Shown: positions 35,835-47,251 of the stretch, piece after piece
How positions within the stretch are numbered: the first letter of the stretch is position 1
How the letters are laid out: each line of letters starts with the position of its first letter
Assembly (NCBI RefSeq): GCF_900113055.1
Contig: NZ_FONZ01000001.1
Span: 682,001-746,000 of the forward strand
Origin: Flavimobilis marinus
GTDB lineage: Bacteria > Actinomycetota > Actinomycetes > Actinomycetales > Cellulomonadaceae
DNA: 64,000 nucleotides
Direction: 5' to 3'
The notes under the pieces: generated by a model
Databases searched by the model: none
What the model was told of the DNA's origin: nothing
What the model saw: the letters and a program-made list of their open reading frames with translations, nothing else
Program-made: the position numbers and the translations under genes

Positions 35835-37113
35835 CCCCCACGACCCGTACCGTCCGGGGCGCCCGGACCAGGCGTGGGTGCCGCCGGCGCCGGAGCCGCC
35901 GGGACCCGCCCTCCCGTGGCCCAGCACGTCCGCGCCTGCCGCGGCCCCGGGTGACGCGGCCTACCCGAGCGCGATCGGCCTGCACGGACTGTGGGACGAC
36001 AAGCCCGCTCGGTTGCCCGAGCGCCGCCGCCGCGGGGTGGGCGCGATCGCGACGCTCGGGCTCGTCCTCGTCGCGCTCGCCGCCGGCGCTCTCGGTGGCG
36101 CCGCCTATCCCTACCTCACGCGGGCCCAGGTCGTGGAGATCGAGGTGGCCGCGGACGCCGAGCGCGACACCCTCGTGGCCGGGAGCATCGCGGCGACCGC
36201 GGACGAGGTGATCCGCTCGGTCGTCTCGCTCGAGGTCCGCGGGCAGACCGGCGTCTCGACCGGGTCGGGCTTCGTGCTCAGCGCGGACGGCTACATCCTC
36301 ACCAACAACCACGTCGTGTCCGAGGCCGACTCCGGCGCGGTCGTCACGGTGATCCTGTGGGACGGTAGCGAGCACGTCGGCGAGCTCGTGGGGCGGACCG
36401 TCAACTACGACCTCGCCGTGCTTCGCATCGACCGGGACGACCTCGACGCGCTCGTCCTGGGCGACTCCGACGCGGTCGTCGTCGGCGACGCCGTCATCGC
36501 GGTCGGCGCGCCGCTCGGGCTGGACGGGACCGTCACCACGGGCATCGTCAGCGCAAAGAACCGCCCGGTCGTGGCGGGCGGGCAGGCGGAGCAGGCGTTC
36601 ATCAACGCCATCCAGACGGACGCCGCGATCAACCCCGGCAACTCGGGCGGCCCGCTCGTGAACACCGCGGGCGAGGTCATCGGCATCAACTCCGCGATTG
36701 CGCAGCCGCCGGGGCGCACGGAGGCGACGGGAAGCGTGGGACTCGGTTTCGCCATCCCCTCCAACCAGGTCCGGCGCACGGCCGCGGAGCTGATCGAGAC
36801 CGGCACGGCGACGTACCCCGTCATCGGTGTCCTGCTCGACACCTCGTACGTCGGCGAGGGCGTCCAGGTGGTCACGGGCGCGGACGCCACCGACGGGCCC
36901 GCTGTGAGCCCGGACGGCCCTGCGGACCGCGCCGGCATCCGCCCCGGCGACGTGATCCTCGCGATCGACGGGCGTCCCGTGACGCAGCCCGACGAGCTGA
37001 TCGTCGCCATCCGTGCCAAGGCGCCGGGCGACGCGGTCCTGCTCACGGTCCGCAGCGGCACCGGTGACGCCCGCGAGCTCCGGATGGAGCTCGACGAGGC
37101 GGTCAGCAACTGA
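35827..37113 (+). CDS. htrA: HtrA/DegP-type serine protease with PDZ domain
   Basis: A membrane-anchored protease for envelope quality control. The first 68 residues are a cytoplasmic Pro-rich region, then one helix (ATLGLVLVALAAGALGGAAY), then a trypsin-like domain with His162 (TNNHVV), Asp195 (NYDLAV) and Ser273 (NPGNSGGPL). The C-terminus is a single PDZ domain (GPADRAGIRPGDVILAIDGRPV). Length 428 fits. It starts inside the end of rseA (8-nt overlap), so its translation is tied to the sigma operon, and it should be induced by the same envelope stress. Confidence 0.95.
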   Translation: MTDPHDPYRPGRPDQAWVPPAPEPPGPALPWPSTSAPAAAPGDAAYPSAIGLHGLWDDKPARLPERRRRGVGAIATLGLVLVALAAGALGGAAYPYLTRAQVVEIEVAADAERDTLVAGSIAATADEVIRSVVSLEVRGQTGVSTGSGFVLSADGYILTNNHVVSEADSGAVVTVILWDGSEHVGELVGRTVNYDLAVLRIDRDDLDALVLGDSDAVVVGDAVIAVGAPLGLDGTVTTGIVSAKNRPVVAGGQAEQAFINAIQTDAAINPGNSGGPLVNTAGEVIGINSAIAQPPGRTEATGSVGLGFAIPSNQVRRTAAELIETGTATYPVIGVLLDTSYVGEGVQVVTGADATDGPAVSPDGPADRAGIRPGDVILAIDGRPVTQPDELIVAIRAKAPGDAVLLTVRSGTGDARELRMELDEAVSN

Positions 37114-37152
37114 GCAGGACGCCCGCCGGACCGGCGCCGCGCACGGCGCCAG

Positions 37153-37158
37153 TAGGCT
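37153..37158 (+). promoter_or_regulatory. -10 element (TAGGCT) of tatB, probably leaderless
   Basis: TAGGCT ends 6 nt before the tatB ATG (37165). It suggests that tatB has its own promoter besides read-through from the sigE operon. Confidence 0.55.
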
Positions 37159-37160
37159 GA

Positions 37161-39151
<1,991 letters not shown>

Positions 39152-39205
39152 CACCATCTGCGCGGGCTGCGCCGCGCGCACCCGCCTCGACCCGAGGAGC
39201 AGCTC

Positions 39206-39814
39206 GTGAGACACAGTCCCCGGTACCTGATGGACGATCCTGACGAGGTCAGGCGCCTCGTCGAACGACACCCCTGGGCGACGTTCGTCACCGCGACCAG
39301 CCAGGGCCTAGTCGCCTCGCACTACCCGATCCTCCTCGACGACTCCGCCCCGGACCTGACGATCCTGAGCCACTTCGGCCGCCCGGACGACGAGCTGCAC
39401 GAGCTCGGGCAGCACCAGGTGCTCGTGATCGTCCAAGGACCGCACGACTACGTCTCACCCAGCTGGTACGCCCCCGGCGAGGTCATCCCGACGTGGAACC
39501 ACGTCACCGCGCACCTCTACGGGACCCCCGTCCTCCTCGGTGAGGAGGAGAACTTCGGGGTGCTGGCCCGGTTGACCGACCAGTTCGAGCAGCACCACCC
39601 GCACGGCCGGGCGCTCGCCGACGACGAGGCCCGCGCGCGACGGGTCGCCAAGGGTACCGTCGGCCTGCGGATGCGCGTCGACCGCTTCGACGCCAGGGCG
39701 AAGCTCAGCCAGGACAAGCCGCCTGCCACCCGCGACAACGTCGCCGCGCACCTCGCCGCCACGAACCCCGCGCTGGCCGACGAGATGCGCAGGCGCCGGG
39801 ACCCGGACGCGTGA
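39206..39814 (+). CDS. PaiB-like FMN-binding negative transcriptional regulator
   Basis: 202 residues with the PaiB fold (split-barrel flavin-binding). It begins YLMDDPDEVRRLVERHPWATFVTATSQGLVASHYPILLD, with SHFGRPDDELHEL, YVSPSWY and VPTWNHVTAH-like segments (here IPTWNHVTAHLYG). In Bacillus PaiB represses sporulation and protease genes with PaiA; in Actinobacteria its target is unknown. GTG 39206 is supported by GAGGAG at 39194-39199. It stands alone, after trpS and its partner, and ends at a strong bidirectional terminator shared with sdhB. Confidence 0.88.
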   Translation: MRHSPRYLMDDPDEVRRLVERHPWATFVTATSQGLVASHYPILLDDSAPDLTILSHFGRPDDELHELGQHQVLVIVQGPHDYVSPSWYAPGEVIPTWNHVTAHLYGTPVLLGEEENFGVLARLTDQFEQHHPHGRALADDEARARRVAKGTVGLRMRVDRFDARAKLSQDKPPATRDNVAAHLAATNPALADEMRRRRDPDA

Positions 39815-39823
39815 CCAGCGCAG

Positions 39824-39860
39824 CGAAGCCCGCGCGGTCGTGAGGACCGCGCGGGCTTCG
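39824..39860. terminator. strong bidirectional terminator between the PaiB-like gene and sdhB
   Basis: A perfect 16-bp stem (39824-39839 with 39845-39860) and a 5-nt loop lie between two convergent genes. There is no long T-run, as is common in high-GC hosts. Confidence 0.8.
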
Positions 39861-39879
39861 TCGCTGCTCGAGGCTCGCG

Positions 39880-40647
39880 TCAGAAGGCGCGGGTGATCAT
39901 CGCCCGCTTGACCTCCTGGATCGCCTTGGTGACCTCGATGCCGCGCGGGCAGGCCTCGGTGCAGTTGAAGGCGGTGCGGCAGCGCCACACGCCCTCCTTG
40001 TCGTTCAGGATCTCCAGGCGCTGGGTGGCACCGTCGTCGCGGCTGTCGAAGATGAACCGGTGCGCGTTGACGATCGCGGCCGGGCCGAAGTACTGACCGT
40101 CGGTCCAGAAGACGGGGCAGGACGTCGTGCACGCGGCGCACAGGATGCACTTGGTGGTGTCGTCGAACCGCTCGCGCTGCTCGGCGGACTGCAGACGCTC
40201 CTGCGAGGGCTCGTTCCCCGAAGTGATGAGGAACGGCATGATCTCGCGGTACGACGCGAAGAAGGGCTCCATGTCGACCACGAGGTCCTTGATCACGGGC
40301 AGGCCCTTGATGGGCTCGACGGTGATGGGCTTGCCCGGGTTGAGGTCCTTGAGCAGGGCCTTGCACGCGAGCCGGTTGCGCCCGTTGATGCGCATGGCGT
40401 CGGAACCGCAGATGCCGTGCGCGCACGAGCGGCGGAAGGTGAGCGAGCCGTCGGTCTCCCACTTGATCTTGTGCAGGGCGTCGAGCACCCGGTCGGTCGC
40501 CAGCATGGTGAGCTGGTGGTCCTCCCAGTACGACTCCTCACCGTGGGTGGACTCGGGCAGGTAGCGCCGCACGCGGAGCGTGATGTCAAAGGTGGGGATC
40601 GCGCCGGCCTTCTCGGAGGTCCGGGTCTCCTCGGTTGTGGCAGTCAT
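39880..40647 (-). CDS. sdhB: succinate dehydrogenase iron-sulfur subunit
   Basis: Carries electrons from SdhA to the membrane anchor in complex II. The [2Fe-2S] motif is CAHGICGSDAMRINGRNRLAC. The [4Fe-4S] and [3Fe-4S] motifs are CILCAACTTSCP and CRTAFNCTEACP. All expected cysteines are present. Length 255 fits. Its ATG shares one base with the sdhA stop (TGATG pattern), so they are coupled. It is last in the operon, ending at the bidirectional terminator. Confidence 0.97.
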   Translation of the reverse strand: MTATTEETRTSEKAGAIPTFDITLRVRRYLPESTHGEESYWEDHQLTMLATDRVLDALHKIKWETDGSLTFRRSCAHGICGSDAMRINGRNRLACKALLKDLNPGKPITVEPIKGLPVIKDLVVDMEPFFASYREIMPFLITSGNEPSQERLQSAEQRERFDDTTKCILCAACTTSCPVFWTDGQYFGPAAIVNAHRFIFDSRDDGATQRLEILNDKEGVWRCRTAFNCTEACPRGIEVTKAIQEVKRAMITRAF

Positions 40648-42449
40648 CAGTACTTACGCTCCATCGGCTGATAGCGGGTCACCACGACCGGCTTGGTGTC
40701 GAGCCTGGTCTCGTGCGGCGGGATGCCCGCCGCGTCGACGTCGGCGCCGTCGGTCCGGCGGCGGTACGCCATGGTGTGCGACATGAAGTTGGCGTCGTCC
40801 CGGTCGGGGAAGTCCTCACGGAAGTGCCCGCCGCGGGACTCCTCACGGGAGAGCGCGCCGACGACGACGACCTCGGCGATGTCGAGCAGGAACCCGAGCT
40901 CGACGGCCTCGAGGAGGTCGGTGTTGAACATCTTGCCCTTGTCCTGGACGCTGACGCGCGAGAAGCGCTCCTGCAGGCCCTGGATCACGGTGAGGGTCTC
41001 GGTCAGGGACTCCGACGTGCGGAACACCTGTGCTCCCCGGTCCATCGTCTCCTGCAGCTCGCGGCGAAGGTCCGCCACGCGCTCGCCGTCGGGACGCTGG
41101 CGCATCGCCTCGAGCTGGGCGACCACCGCGGAGGTCGCGTTCTCGGGCATCTCGACGATCGTGGCGCCCGCGGCGTACTCGGCCGCCGCCACGCCGGCGC
41201 GCTTGCCGAAGACGTTGATGTCGAGGAGCGAGTTCGTGCCGAGGCGGTTGGAGCCGTGCACGCTGACGCACGCGACCTCGCCGGCGGCGAACAGACCCTT
41301 GACGACGTCCGTGTTGTTCCGCAGCACCTCGGTCGTGATGTTGGTCGGCACGCCACCCATCGCGTAGTGCGCGGTGGGGTAGACGGGCACGGGCTCGGTG
41401 TACGGCTCGATGCCCAGGTAGGTGCGGGCGAACTCCGTGATGTCCGGGAGCTTGGCGTCGATGTGCGCAGGCTCGAGGTGCGTGAGGTCGAGCAGGACGT
41501 AGTCCTTGTTCGGCCCGGCTCCGCGGCCCTCGCGGACCTCGTTGGCCATGGACCGCGCGACGATGTCGCGGGGCGCGAGGTCCTTGATGGTGGGGGCGTA
41601 GCGCTCCATGAAGCGCTCGCCGTCGCCGTTGCGGAGGATCCCGCCCTCACCGCGGGCGGCCTCCGACAGCAGGATGCCGAGCCCGGCGAGGCCCGTCGGG
41701 TGGAACTGGAAGAACTCCATGTCCTCGAGCGGCAGGCCGCGCCGCAGCGCGAGAGCCATGCCGTCGCCCGTGAGGGTGTGCGCGTTGGACGTCGTCTTGA
41801 AGATCTTTCCGGCACCGCCGGTGGCCAGCACGACCGACTTGGCGCGGAAGACGTGGATCTCGCCCGAGGCGAGGTCGTAGGCGACGACGCCCGCGACGGC
41901 GACCTCTTCACCCTCCGGGACGTCCTCGATCGCGAGGTCCTTGTCGAGGATGAGGTCGAGGACGTAGAACTCGTTGAAGAACTCCACGTCCTGCTTGACG
42001 CAGTTCTGGTAGAGCGTCTGCAGGATCATGTGGCCGGTGCGGTCCGCGGCGTAGCACGCGCGGCGCACGGCGGCCTCGCCGTGGTTGCGCGTGTGCCCGC
42101 CGAAGCGGCGCTGGTCGATCTTGCCCTCGGGCGTGCGGTTGAACGGCAGGCCCATCTTCTCGAGGTCGAGGACGGCGTCGATCGCCTCCTTCGCCATGAC
42201 CTCGGCGGCGTCCTGGTCGACCAGGTAGTCACCGCCCTTGACCGTGTCGAACGTGTGCCACTCCCAGTTGTCCTCCTCGACGTTCGCGAGGGCGGCGCAC
42301 ATGCCGCCCTGCGCGGCGCCCGTGTGGGAGCGCGTCGGGTACAGCTTGGAGATCACGGCGGTGCGGGCGCGCGTCGAGGACTCGAGCGCCGCGCGCATCC
42401 CTGCGCCGCCGGCGCCGACGATGATGACGTCGTACTGGTGGGTCTGCAT
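40647..42449 (-). CDS. sdhA: succinate dehydrogenase flavoprotein subunit
   Basis: The catalytic FAD subunit oxidising succinate to fumarate. The N-terminal FAD site is [16 protein letters not shown]. Covalent flavin His42 lies in [11 protein letters not shown], and the substrate site in HPTGL and the active-site region [10 protein letters not shown] are present. Length 600 fits. Here a good leader precedes the ATG, with AGGAGGC upstream. The order sdhC-sdhD-sdhA-sdhB on the reverse strand equals Rv3316-Rv3319 of M. tuberculosis. Confidence 0.98.
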   Translation of the reverse strand: MQTHQYDVIIVGAGGAGMRAALESSTRARTAVISKLYPTRSHTGAAQGGMCAALANVEEDNWEWHTFDTVKGGDYLVDQDAAEVMAKEAIDAVLDLEKMGLPFNRTPEGKIDQRRFGGHTRNHGEAAVRRACYAADRTGHMILQTLYQNCVKQDVEFFNEFYVLDLILDKDLAIEDVPEGEEVAVAGVVAYDLASGEIHVFRAKSVVLATGGAGKIFKTTSNAHTLTGDGMALALRRGLPLEDMEFFQFHPTGLAGLGILLSEAARGEGGILRNGDGERFMERYAPTIKDLAPRDIVARSMANEVREGRGAGPNKDYVLLDLTHLEPAHIDAKLPDITEFARTYLGIEPYTEPVPVYPTAHYAMGGVPTNITTEVLRNNTDVVKGLFAAGEVACVSVHGSNRLGTNSLLDINVFGKRAGVAAAEYAAGATIVEMPENATSAVVAQLEAMRQRPDGERVADLRRELQETMDRGAQVFRTSESLTETLTVIQGLQERFSRVSVQDKGKMFNTDLLEAVELGFLLDIAEVVVVGALSREESRGGHFREDFPDRDDANFMSHTMAYRRRTDGADVDAAGIPPHETRLDTKPVVVTRYQPMERKY

Positions 42450-42482
42450 CGGGGTCGATGCCTCCTGGGCGTAGGTGGTAGG

Positions 42483-42929
42483 TCAGGCGGGGCAGAAGGA
42501 CGCGAGCAGCTCGCGCGGGGCGTCCGTGGGGCACGGGTCGAAGGTGAAGATCACCAGGGTGCCGAGGACCACGACGATCGTGTAGGCGGTGTACAGCGCC
42601 ACCTTCAGGACGCCGCGCGTGACGTCGCGCTCGGCGTAGTCGTTGATGATCGTGCGCACGCCGATCGTGCCGTGGGTCATGGCGAGCCAGAGCATCAGCA
42701 GGTCCCACATCTGCCACAGCGGGGAGGCCCACTTGCCGCCGACGAAGGCGAAGTCGATCGCGCTGATGCCCTCGCCGGACACGAGGTTCATGAACAGGTG
42801 CCCGAAGATCAGGACGACCAGGAGCACGCCGGAGGCGCGCATGAAGATCCAGCCGTAGAGCTCGAAGTTCGAGCGGCTGGTCTTGCGGCGGGCGTAGGGG
42901 GAGCGGGGCGCCGGGATGGTGGTGGTCAT
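42483..42929 (-). CDS. sdhD: succinate dehydrogenase membrane anchor subunit D
   Basis: 148 residues with three helices: WIFMRASGVLLVVLIFGHLFMNL (heme/quinone-site His), LWQMWDLLMLWLAMTHGTIGVRT, and YTAYTIVVVLGTLVIFTF. The MTHGTIGVRTIINDY segment is typical of SdhD. It has a 5-nt gap from the sdhC stop and a 33-nt gap before sdhA. ATG 42929 is chosen as the first methionine after a GATG context; the longer open frame upstream is a shadow of sdhC. Confidence 0.92.
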   Translation of the reverse strand: MTTTIPAPRSPYARRKTSRSNFELYGWIFMRASGVLLVVLIFGHLFMNLVSGEGISAIDFAFVGGKWASPLWQMWDLLMLWLAMTHGTIGVRTIINDYAERDVTRGVLKVALYTAYTIVVVLGTLVIFTFDPCPTDAPRELLASFCPA

Positions 42930-42934
42930 CGTCG

Positions 42935-43312
42935 TCAGCCTCCGAAGACGTGGGACAGGTGACGGGGCGCGAAGCCGGCCATCGTCACGACGAACAGACC
43001 GATGACGACCCAGAGCATCGTGCGCTGGTAGCGCGGGCCCTTGGACCAGAAGTCGACGGCGATGATCCGGAGCCCGTTGAAGGCGTGGAACGCGATCGCC
43101 GCGACGAGCCCCAGCTCGCCGATGCCCATGATCGGGTTCTGGTAGGTGCCGATCACCGCGTTGTAGGCCTCGGGAGAGACCCGGACCAGGGCGGTGTCCA
43201 GCACGTGCACGAGCAGGAAGAAGAAGATGGCGACACCGGTCACGCGGTGCGCGACCCAGGACCACATGCCTTCACGGCCGCGGTACAAGGTGCCTGCGGG
43301 GGCCTTGGGCAC
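42935..43312 (-). CDS. sdhC: succinate dehydrogenase cytochrome b556 subunit C
   Basis: 125 residues and three helices. LYRGREGMWSWVAHRVTGVAIFFFLLVHVLDTAL has the SdhC hallmark HRxTGVxxFxxLxxH, whose His is a heme b ligand. The LGLVAAIAFHAFNGLRIIAVDFW helix follows. GTG 43312 has an AGGAGG ribosome site 9 nt upstream. It is the first gene of the sdh operon and is divergent from the mannose-1-phosphate guanylyltransferase gene. A palindrome over its likely -10 and a Crp-like site lie upstream. Confidence 0.94.
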   Translation of the reverse strand: MPKAPAGTLYRGREGMWSWVAHRVTGVAIFFFLLVHVLDTALVRVSPEAYNAVIGTYQNPIMGIGELGLVAAIAFHAFNGLRIIAVDFWSKGPRYQRTMLWVVIGLFVVTMAGFAPRHLSHVFGG

Positions 43313-43391
43313 GTCGGGAGCCTCCTGTGGCAGTTCGTGCGGTGGACGTCGTCGTCCCTGGCTGACCGGTGGCTTACCCGGTCTCAGGCTC

Positions 43392-43403
43392 TCACTGTAG
43401 TGA
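43392..43403. promoter_or_regulatory. inverted repeat over the likely sdhC -10 element
   Basis: TCACT-GT-AGTGA is a 5-bp inverted repeat. On the reverse strand it contains TACAGT (43394-43399), a good -10 for sdhC about 80 nt before its start. A protein binding here could block polymerase, so it may be an operator. Confidence 0.4.
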
Positions 43404-43459
43404 CTTTGCGTCCGGAAGCCGGACGGTGCGGGGGTCGTGACGGCCCGTCAGCATCGAAT

Positions 43460-43475
43460 TGTGACAGATCCCACA
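43460..43475. promoter_or_regulatory. Crp/GlxR-like site between sdhC and the divergent mannose-1-phosphate guanylyltransferase gene
   Basis: TGTGA-N6-CCACA has one mismatch from the Crp/GlxR palindrome that is perfect before gltA. It is centred about 80 nt upstream of the likely sdhC start point and about 48 nt upstream of the divergent gene's. GlxR controls sdh in Corynebacterium; the link here is inferred. Confidence 0.45.
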
Positions 43476-43501
43476 GGGCGACCAGGCCTTTTGCCCCTCG
43501 C

Positions 43502-43507
43502 TAGGAT
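43502..43507 (+). promoter_or_regulatory. -10 element (TAGGAT) of the mannose-1-phosphate guanylyltransferase gene, probably leaderless
   Basis: TAGGAT ends 7 nt before the ATG at 43515. This placement decides the start over the in-frame GTG at 43437. Confidence 0.55.
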
Positions 43508-43514
43508 GGCGGTC

Positions 43515-44639
43515 ATGAGCCCCCTCGACGAGCCCGTGCCGGACTTCTACGCCGTCATCCCGGCGGGAGGGGCGGGGACCCGGCTGTGGCCCCTCTCACG
43601 GCGCCGCAGCCCCAAGTTCCTGCACGACCTCACGGGCTCCGGACGGACGCTGCTGCAGGCGACGGTCGACCGCCTCGCCGCGGTCGCGCCGGCCGACCAG
43701 GTGCTGGTGGTGACGGGCGGCAGCCACGTGAGCGCCGTGACGGAGCAGCTTCCTGGCGTGCTCGACGACAACATCCTGGCCGAGCCCTCCCCCCGGGACT
43801 CCATGGCGGCGATCGGGCTCGCGGCCGCCGTGCTGCACGCCCGGCACGGCGACGTGGTGCTCGGCTCGTTCGCCGCTGACCAGGTGATCACGAGCACGCC
43901 GACCTTCGTGCGCGCGGTCCGCGAGGGCATCGCGGCCGCGCGCGCCGGGTACGTGACCACGATCGGCATCGCGGCCTCACGGCCGTCGGTGGCCTTCGGC
44001 TACGTACGCTCGGGCGAGCCCCTCGGCATCGACGGCGCCCCGAGCGTCCGCACGGTCCTGGGCTTCACGGAGAAGCCCGACGCCGCCACCGCGCGCGAGT
44101 ACCTGGCCACGGGGGAGTACCGGTGGAACGCGGGGATGTTCCTCGTGCGCACCGGCGTGCTGCTCGAGCACCTCGAGCGCGAGCACCCGGACCTGGCGGC
44201 CGGCCTGAGCGCGATCGCTCTCGCCTGGGACACCCCGCAGCGCGCCGAGGTGCTCACGGCGCTGTGGCCGACGCTCGACAAGATCGCGATCGACCACGCG
44301 ATCGCCGAGCCCGTCGCCGCCCGGGGCGGGGTCGCGATGGTCCCCGGGGACTTCGGCTGGGACGACGTCGGCGACTTCAACTCCCTCGCCGGGCTGCTGC
44401 CCGCGGTCGACGACCGCGGCTCGAAGGTGCTGGGACCGGCGGACAGCGTGGTGCGGCTCGACAGCGCGGGTTCCGTGGTCATCCCGGCGGGTGGACGCAC
44501 CGTGACCATCCTGGGGCTCGACGACGTCGTCGTCGTCGACACCCCCGACGCGCTCCTGGTCACGACCCGTGCTCGCGCGCAGCAGGTCAAGTCGATCGTG
44601 GACGCGGTGCGCGAGCGCGGCCTCGACGACCTGCTGTGA
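43515..44639 (+). CDS. manC: mannose-1-phosphate guanylyltransferase
   Basis: Makes GDP-mannose from mannose 1-phosphate and GTP for glycan and glycolipid synthesis. The nucleotidyltransferase signature AGGAGTRLWPLSRRRSPK begins at about residue 18, followed by LAEPSPRDSMAAIGLAA, GFTEKPD and YRWNAGMFLVR. Length 374 is the single-domain form without the phosphomannose isomerase domain of bifunctional enzymes (compare ManB/Rv3264c). The start is fixed by a leaderless promoter. Its stop overlaps the GTG of the M20 gene. The gene symbol follows the activity; naming varies by species. Confidence 0.9.
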   Translation: MSPLDEPVPDFYAVIPAGGAGTRLWPLSRRRSPKFLHDLTGSGRTLLQATVDRLAAVAPADQVLVVTGGSHVSAVTEQLPGVLDDNILAEPSPRDSMAAIGLAAAVLHARHGDVVLGSFAADQVITSTPTFVRAVREGIAAARAGYVTTIGIAASRPSVAFGYVRSGEPLGIDGAPSVRTVLGFTEKPDAATAREYLATGEYRWNAGMFLVRTGVLLEHLEREHPDLAAGLSAIALAWDTPQRAEVLTALWPTLDKIAIDHAIAEPVAARGGVAMVPGDFGWDDVGDFNSLAGLLPAVDDRGSKVLGPADSVVRLDSAGSVVIPAGGRTVTILGLDDVVVVDTPDALLVTTRARAQQVKSIVDAVRERGLDDLL

Positions 44640-45874
44640 GCGCGCCGATCCCCGTGGCGGCCCGGATCGCCGAGCTCGCGGCGGAGCTCGACGCCGAGGT
44701 CGTCGAGCTCCGCCGGGACCTGCACGCGCACCCCGAGCTCGCCCGCACCGAGGTGCGCACCACGCGGGTGGTCGCCGAGCGCCTCCGGGCCGCGGGCCTC
44801 GCGCCGCGCCTGCTGCCCGGGACGGGGCTCGTCTGCGACCTGGGCGTGCGCGGCCCGTCAGACACCCGCCGTCGGGTCGCGCTCCGTGCCGACCTCGACG
44901 CGCTGCCGGTGCAGGAGACGACCGGCCTGCCGTACGCCTCGACCCAGCCCGGCGTGGCGCACGCGTGCGGTCACGACCTGCACACCGCGATGCTCGTCGG
45001 GGCGGGCCTCGTGCTGGGCGCGCTCGAGTCGGAAGGGCGCCTGCCCGCCCCGGTGCGCCTCGTGTTCCAGCCCGCGGAGGAGGTCCAGCCGGGTGGCGCG
45101 ACGGACCTGATCGCCGCGGGCGTGATGGACGGCGTCGACCGCATCTTCGCGCTGCACTGCGACCCCAAGCTCGACGTCGGCCGCGTGGGGACCCGCATCG
45201 GCCCCATCACCTCGGCCTCGGACGAGGTGACCGTGACCCTCACCTCACGGGGTGGCCACACGTCGCGGCCGCACCTCACCGGCGACCTCGTCTTCACGAT
45301 GGGCCAGGTCATCACGCAGGTCCCGGCGATCCTGGGGCGTCGGCTGGACCCGCGCTCGGGCGTGAACCTCACCTGGGGCGCTGTGTCTGCCGGCCGCGCG
45401 CACAACGCGATCCCGGCGGTCGGGACTCTGCGCGGGACGTTGCGCTGCCTCGACGTGCGCGCCTGGTCCCACGCGGCCGGTGTGCTGCAGGAGGCCGTCC
45501 GGCAGGTCGTGGCCCCGTACGACGTCGAGGTCGAGGTCCAGCACACCCGGGGCGTGCCGCCGGTCGAGAACGACGCGGCGTGCACCGCAGAGCTCGAGGC
45601 GGCCGCGCACGACATGCTCGGCCCCGGCGCGGTGGCGCTCACCGAGCAGTCCCTCGGCGGTGAGGACTTCGCCTGGTACCTGACGAAGGTGCACGGCGCG
45701 ATGGCCCGCCTCGGCACACGCACGCCCGGGGCTCGGACCTTCGACATCCATCAGGGTGACTACCGTGCCGACGAGCGGGCGCTCGGCGTGGGCGTGCGTC
45801 TGCTCGCGCGTCTCGGCGCCGGTGGGCAGGGCGCGTCTGACGACGCCGGGTCGCGCGACGACGGGCGCGACTGA
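44636..45874 (+). CDS. M20-family amidohydrolase (AmiA/HipO-like)
   Basis: 412 residues. The N-terminal block RRDLHAHPELARTEVRTTRVV, then ACGHDLHTAMLVGA (metal His/Asp), QPAEEVQPGG (catalytic Glu pair) and the dimer-domain SRGGHTSRPHLTGDLV, are characteristic of the hippurate/amino-acid amidohydrolase subgroup. It cleaves N-acyl or N-carbamoyl groups from amino acids or peptides; the substrate is unknown. The M. tuberculosis counterparts AmiA1/AmiB1 lie near lpdA and punA. It starts by a 4-nt overlap with the guanylyltransferase gene and ends with a Gly/Asp/Arg-rich disordered tail. Confidence 0.88.
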   Translation: MSAPIPVAARIAELAAELDAEVVELRRDLHAHPELARTEVRTTRVVAERLRAAGLAPRLLPGTGLVCDLGVRGPSDTRRRVALRADLDALPVQETTGLPYASTQPGVAHACGHDLHTAMLVGAGLVLGALESEGRLPAPVRLVFQPAEEVQPGGATDLIAAGVMDGVDRIFALHCDPKLDVGRVGTRIGPITSASDEVTVTLTSRGGHTSRPHLTGDLVFTMGQVITQVPAILGRRLDPRSGVNLTWGAVSAGRAHNAIPAVGTLRGTLRCLDVRAWSHAAGVLQEAVRQVVAPYDVEVEVQHTRGVPPVENDAACTAELEAAAHDMLGPGAVALTEQSLGGEDFAWYLTKVHGAMARLGTRTPGARTFDIHQGDYRADERALGVGVRLLARLGAGGQGASDDAGSRDDGRD

Positions 45875-46011
45875 CGCACCTTCTTGCCGTTCCGGCATCT
45901 CGGCGTCCGCGCCTCGGACGCGAGTGTCCTAGGCGTGACACGTCTGGTGACGACTCCATAACGAAGGCCCGAGAAGGGGCCTGGTTTACCTGGACGACAC
46001 TTCGTGCTGAG

Positions 46012-46017
46012 TACAGT
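46012..46017 (+). promoter_or_regulatory. probable -10 element (TACAGT) of the nucleoside importer operon
   Basis: TACAGT lies in the 246-bp gap before the BMP lipoprotein gene, with a leader of about 100 nt that ends in AGGAG before the GTG. A small hairpin (45965-45970 with 45977-45982) followed by GGTTT lies upstream and may terminate the previous gene. No clear operator was seen. Confidence 0.4.
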
Positions 46018-46120
46018 AGCCAGTCCGATGGGCGTCCAGCCCTGACACGGGCCGCGCGACGGCGCACGGTCCGCCCGGAACCGCGGGCGCGCAGCCCGTA
46101 CAGCCGAGTAGGAGAACTCA

Positions 46121-47245
46121 GTGAAGAAGACGTTCCAGATGGCCGCGGTCGGTGCCGCGGCAGCGCTGCTGCTCGCAGCATGTGGCGAGGCCCCGGAAGA
46201 GACCACGACGGCGACGCCCGGTGCCTCCGACACGAGCGCGGCGCCCGAGGCCACGTCCAAGGCCGTCGAGGGGTTCAAGCCCTGCATCGTCTCCGATGCT
46301 GGTGGCTTCGACGACAAGAGCTTCAACCAGCTCTCCTTCGAGGGCCTCCAGACGGCGGCGCTCGAGTACGGCGTCGAGTTCGGTCAGGTCCAGTCGCAGT
46401 CCGACTCCGACTTCAAGACGAACCTCGAGTCGCTCGTCTCGACCGACTGCACCGCCATCGTGTCGGTCGGCTTCGCGCTCTCGGCCGCGACGGTCGAGTC
46501 GGCGACGGCCAACCCCGACATCAACTACATCCTCGTGGACGACGCGGCCGACAACGACTTCGACGGCACGAAGGACGCGGAGAACATCAAGCCGCTCCTG
46601 TATGACACCGCCCAGGCGGCGTTCCTCGCGGGCTACCTCTCGGCGGGCTACTCCGAGGCGGGCAAGGTCGGCACGTACGGCGGCCAGCCCTACCCGACCG
46701 TGACGATCTTCATGGACGGCTTCAAGCAGGGCGTCGAGCACTACAACGAGGTCAACGGGACCGACGTCCAGGTCATCGGCTTCGAGGGCGGCGACAAGGG
46801 CGTCTTCACCGGTGGCTTCGAGAACAACCAGGACGCGCGCAACGCGGCCGACTCGATCATCGAGCAGGGCGTCGACGTGATCCTGCCCGTGGGTGGCCCG
46901 ATCTACCAGGCTGCGCTCGACTCGATCGCTGCGGCTGACCGGGACATCGCCCTGATCGGTGCTGACGCCGACCTCTACGAGAGCGACCCGAAGACGCAGG
47001 ACGTCATCCTCACCTCGATCCAGAAGAAGATGAACGCGTCCACCTACGACGCCATCTCCTCGGCCGCGATCGGTGAGTTCGACTCCGAGGCCTACATCGG
47101 CACCCTCGAGAACGACGGCGTCGGCATCGCGCCGCTGCACAACTTCGAGGGCAAGGTCGACGAGGCCCTGCTCGCCGAGGTCGAGGCTCTGAAGGCCGAC
47201 ATCATCTCCGGTGAGATCAAGGTCACGTCCTACCTCCAGCAGTGA
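46121..47245 (+). CDS. BMP-family nucleoside-binding lipoprotein
   Basis: The substrate receptor of a nucleoside ABC importer. The signal peptide ends at lipobox LAAC with Cys21, then an acidic/Thr-rich linker. The BMP/PnrA body has [13 protein letters not shown] (nucleoside-contact region), [19 protein letters not shown], and [13 protein letters not shown]. In related proteins this fold binds purine nucleosides or general ribonucleosides. Length 374 fits. A GTG start with AGGAG upstream is good. A strong hairpin follows its stop. The downstream ATPase and two permeases complete the importer, and cdd and deoA after them support nucleosides as the cargo. Confidence 0.93.
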   Translation: MKKTFQMAAVGAAAALLLAACGEAPEETTTATPGASDTSAAPEATSKAVEGFKPCIVSDAGGFDDKSFNQLSFEGLQTAALEYGVEFGQVQSQSDSDFKTNLESLVSTDCTAIVSVGFALSAATVESATANPDINYILVDDAADNDFDGTKDAENIKPLLYDTAQAAFLAGYLSAGYSEAGKVGTYGGQPYPTVTIFMDGFKQGVEHYNEVNGTDVQVIGFEGGDKGVFTGGFENNQDARNAADSIIEQGVDVILPVGGPIYQAALDSIAAADRDIALIGADADLYESDPKTQDVILTSIQKKMNASTYDAISSAAIGEFDSEAYIGTLENDGVGIAPLHNFEGKVDEALLAEVEALKADIISGEIKVTSYLQQ

Positions 47246-47251
47246 CACCCC

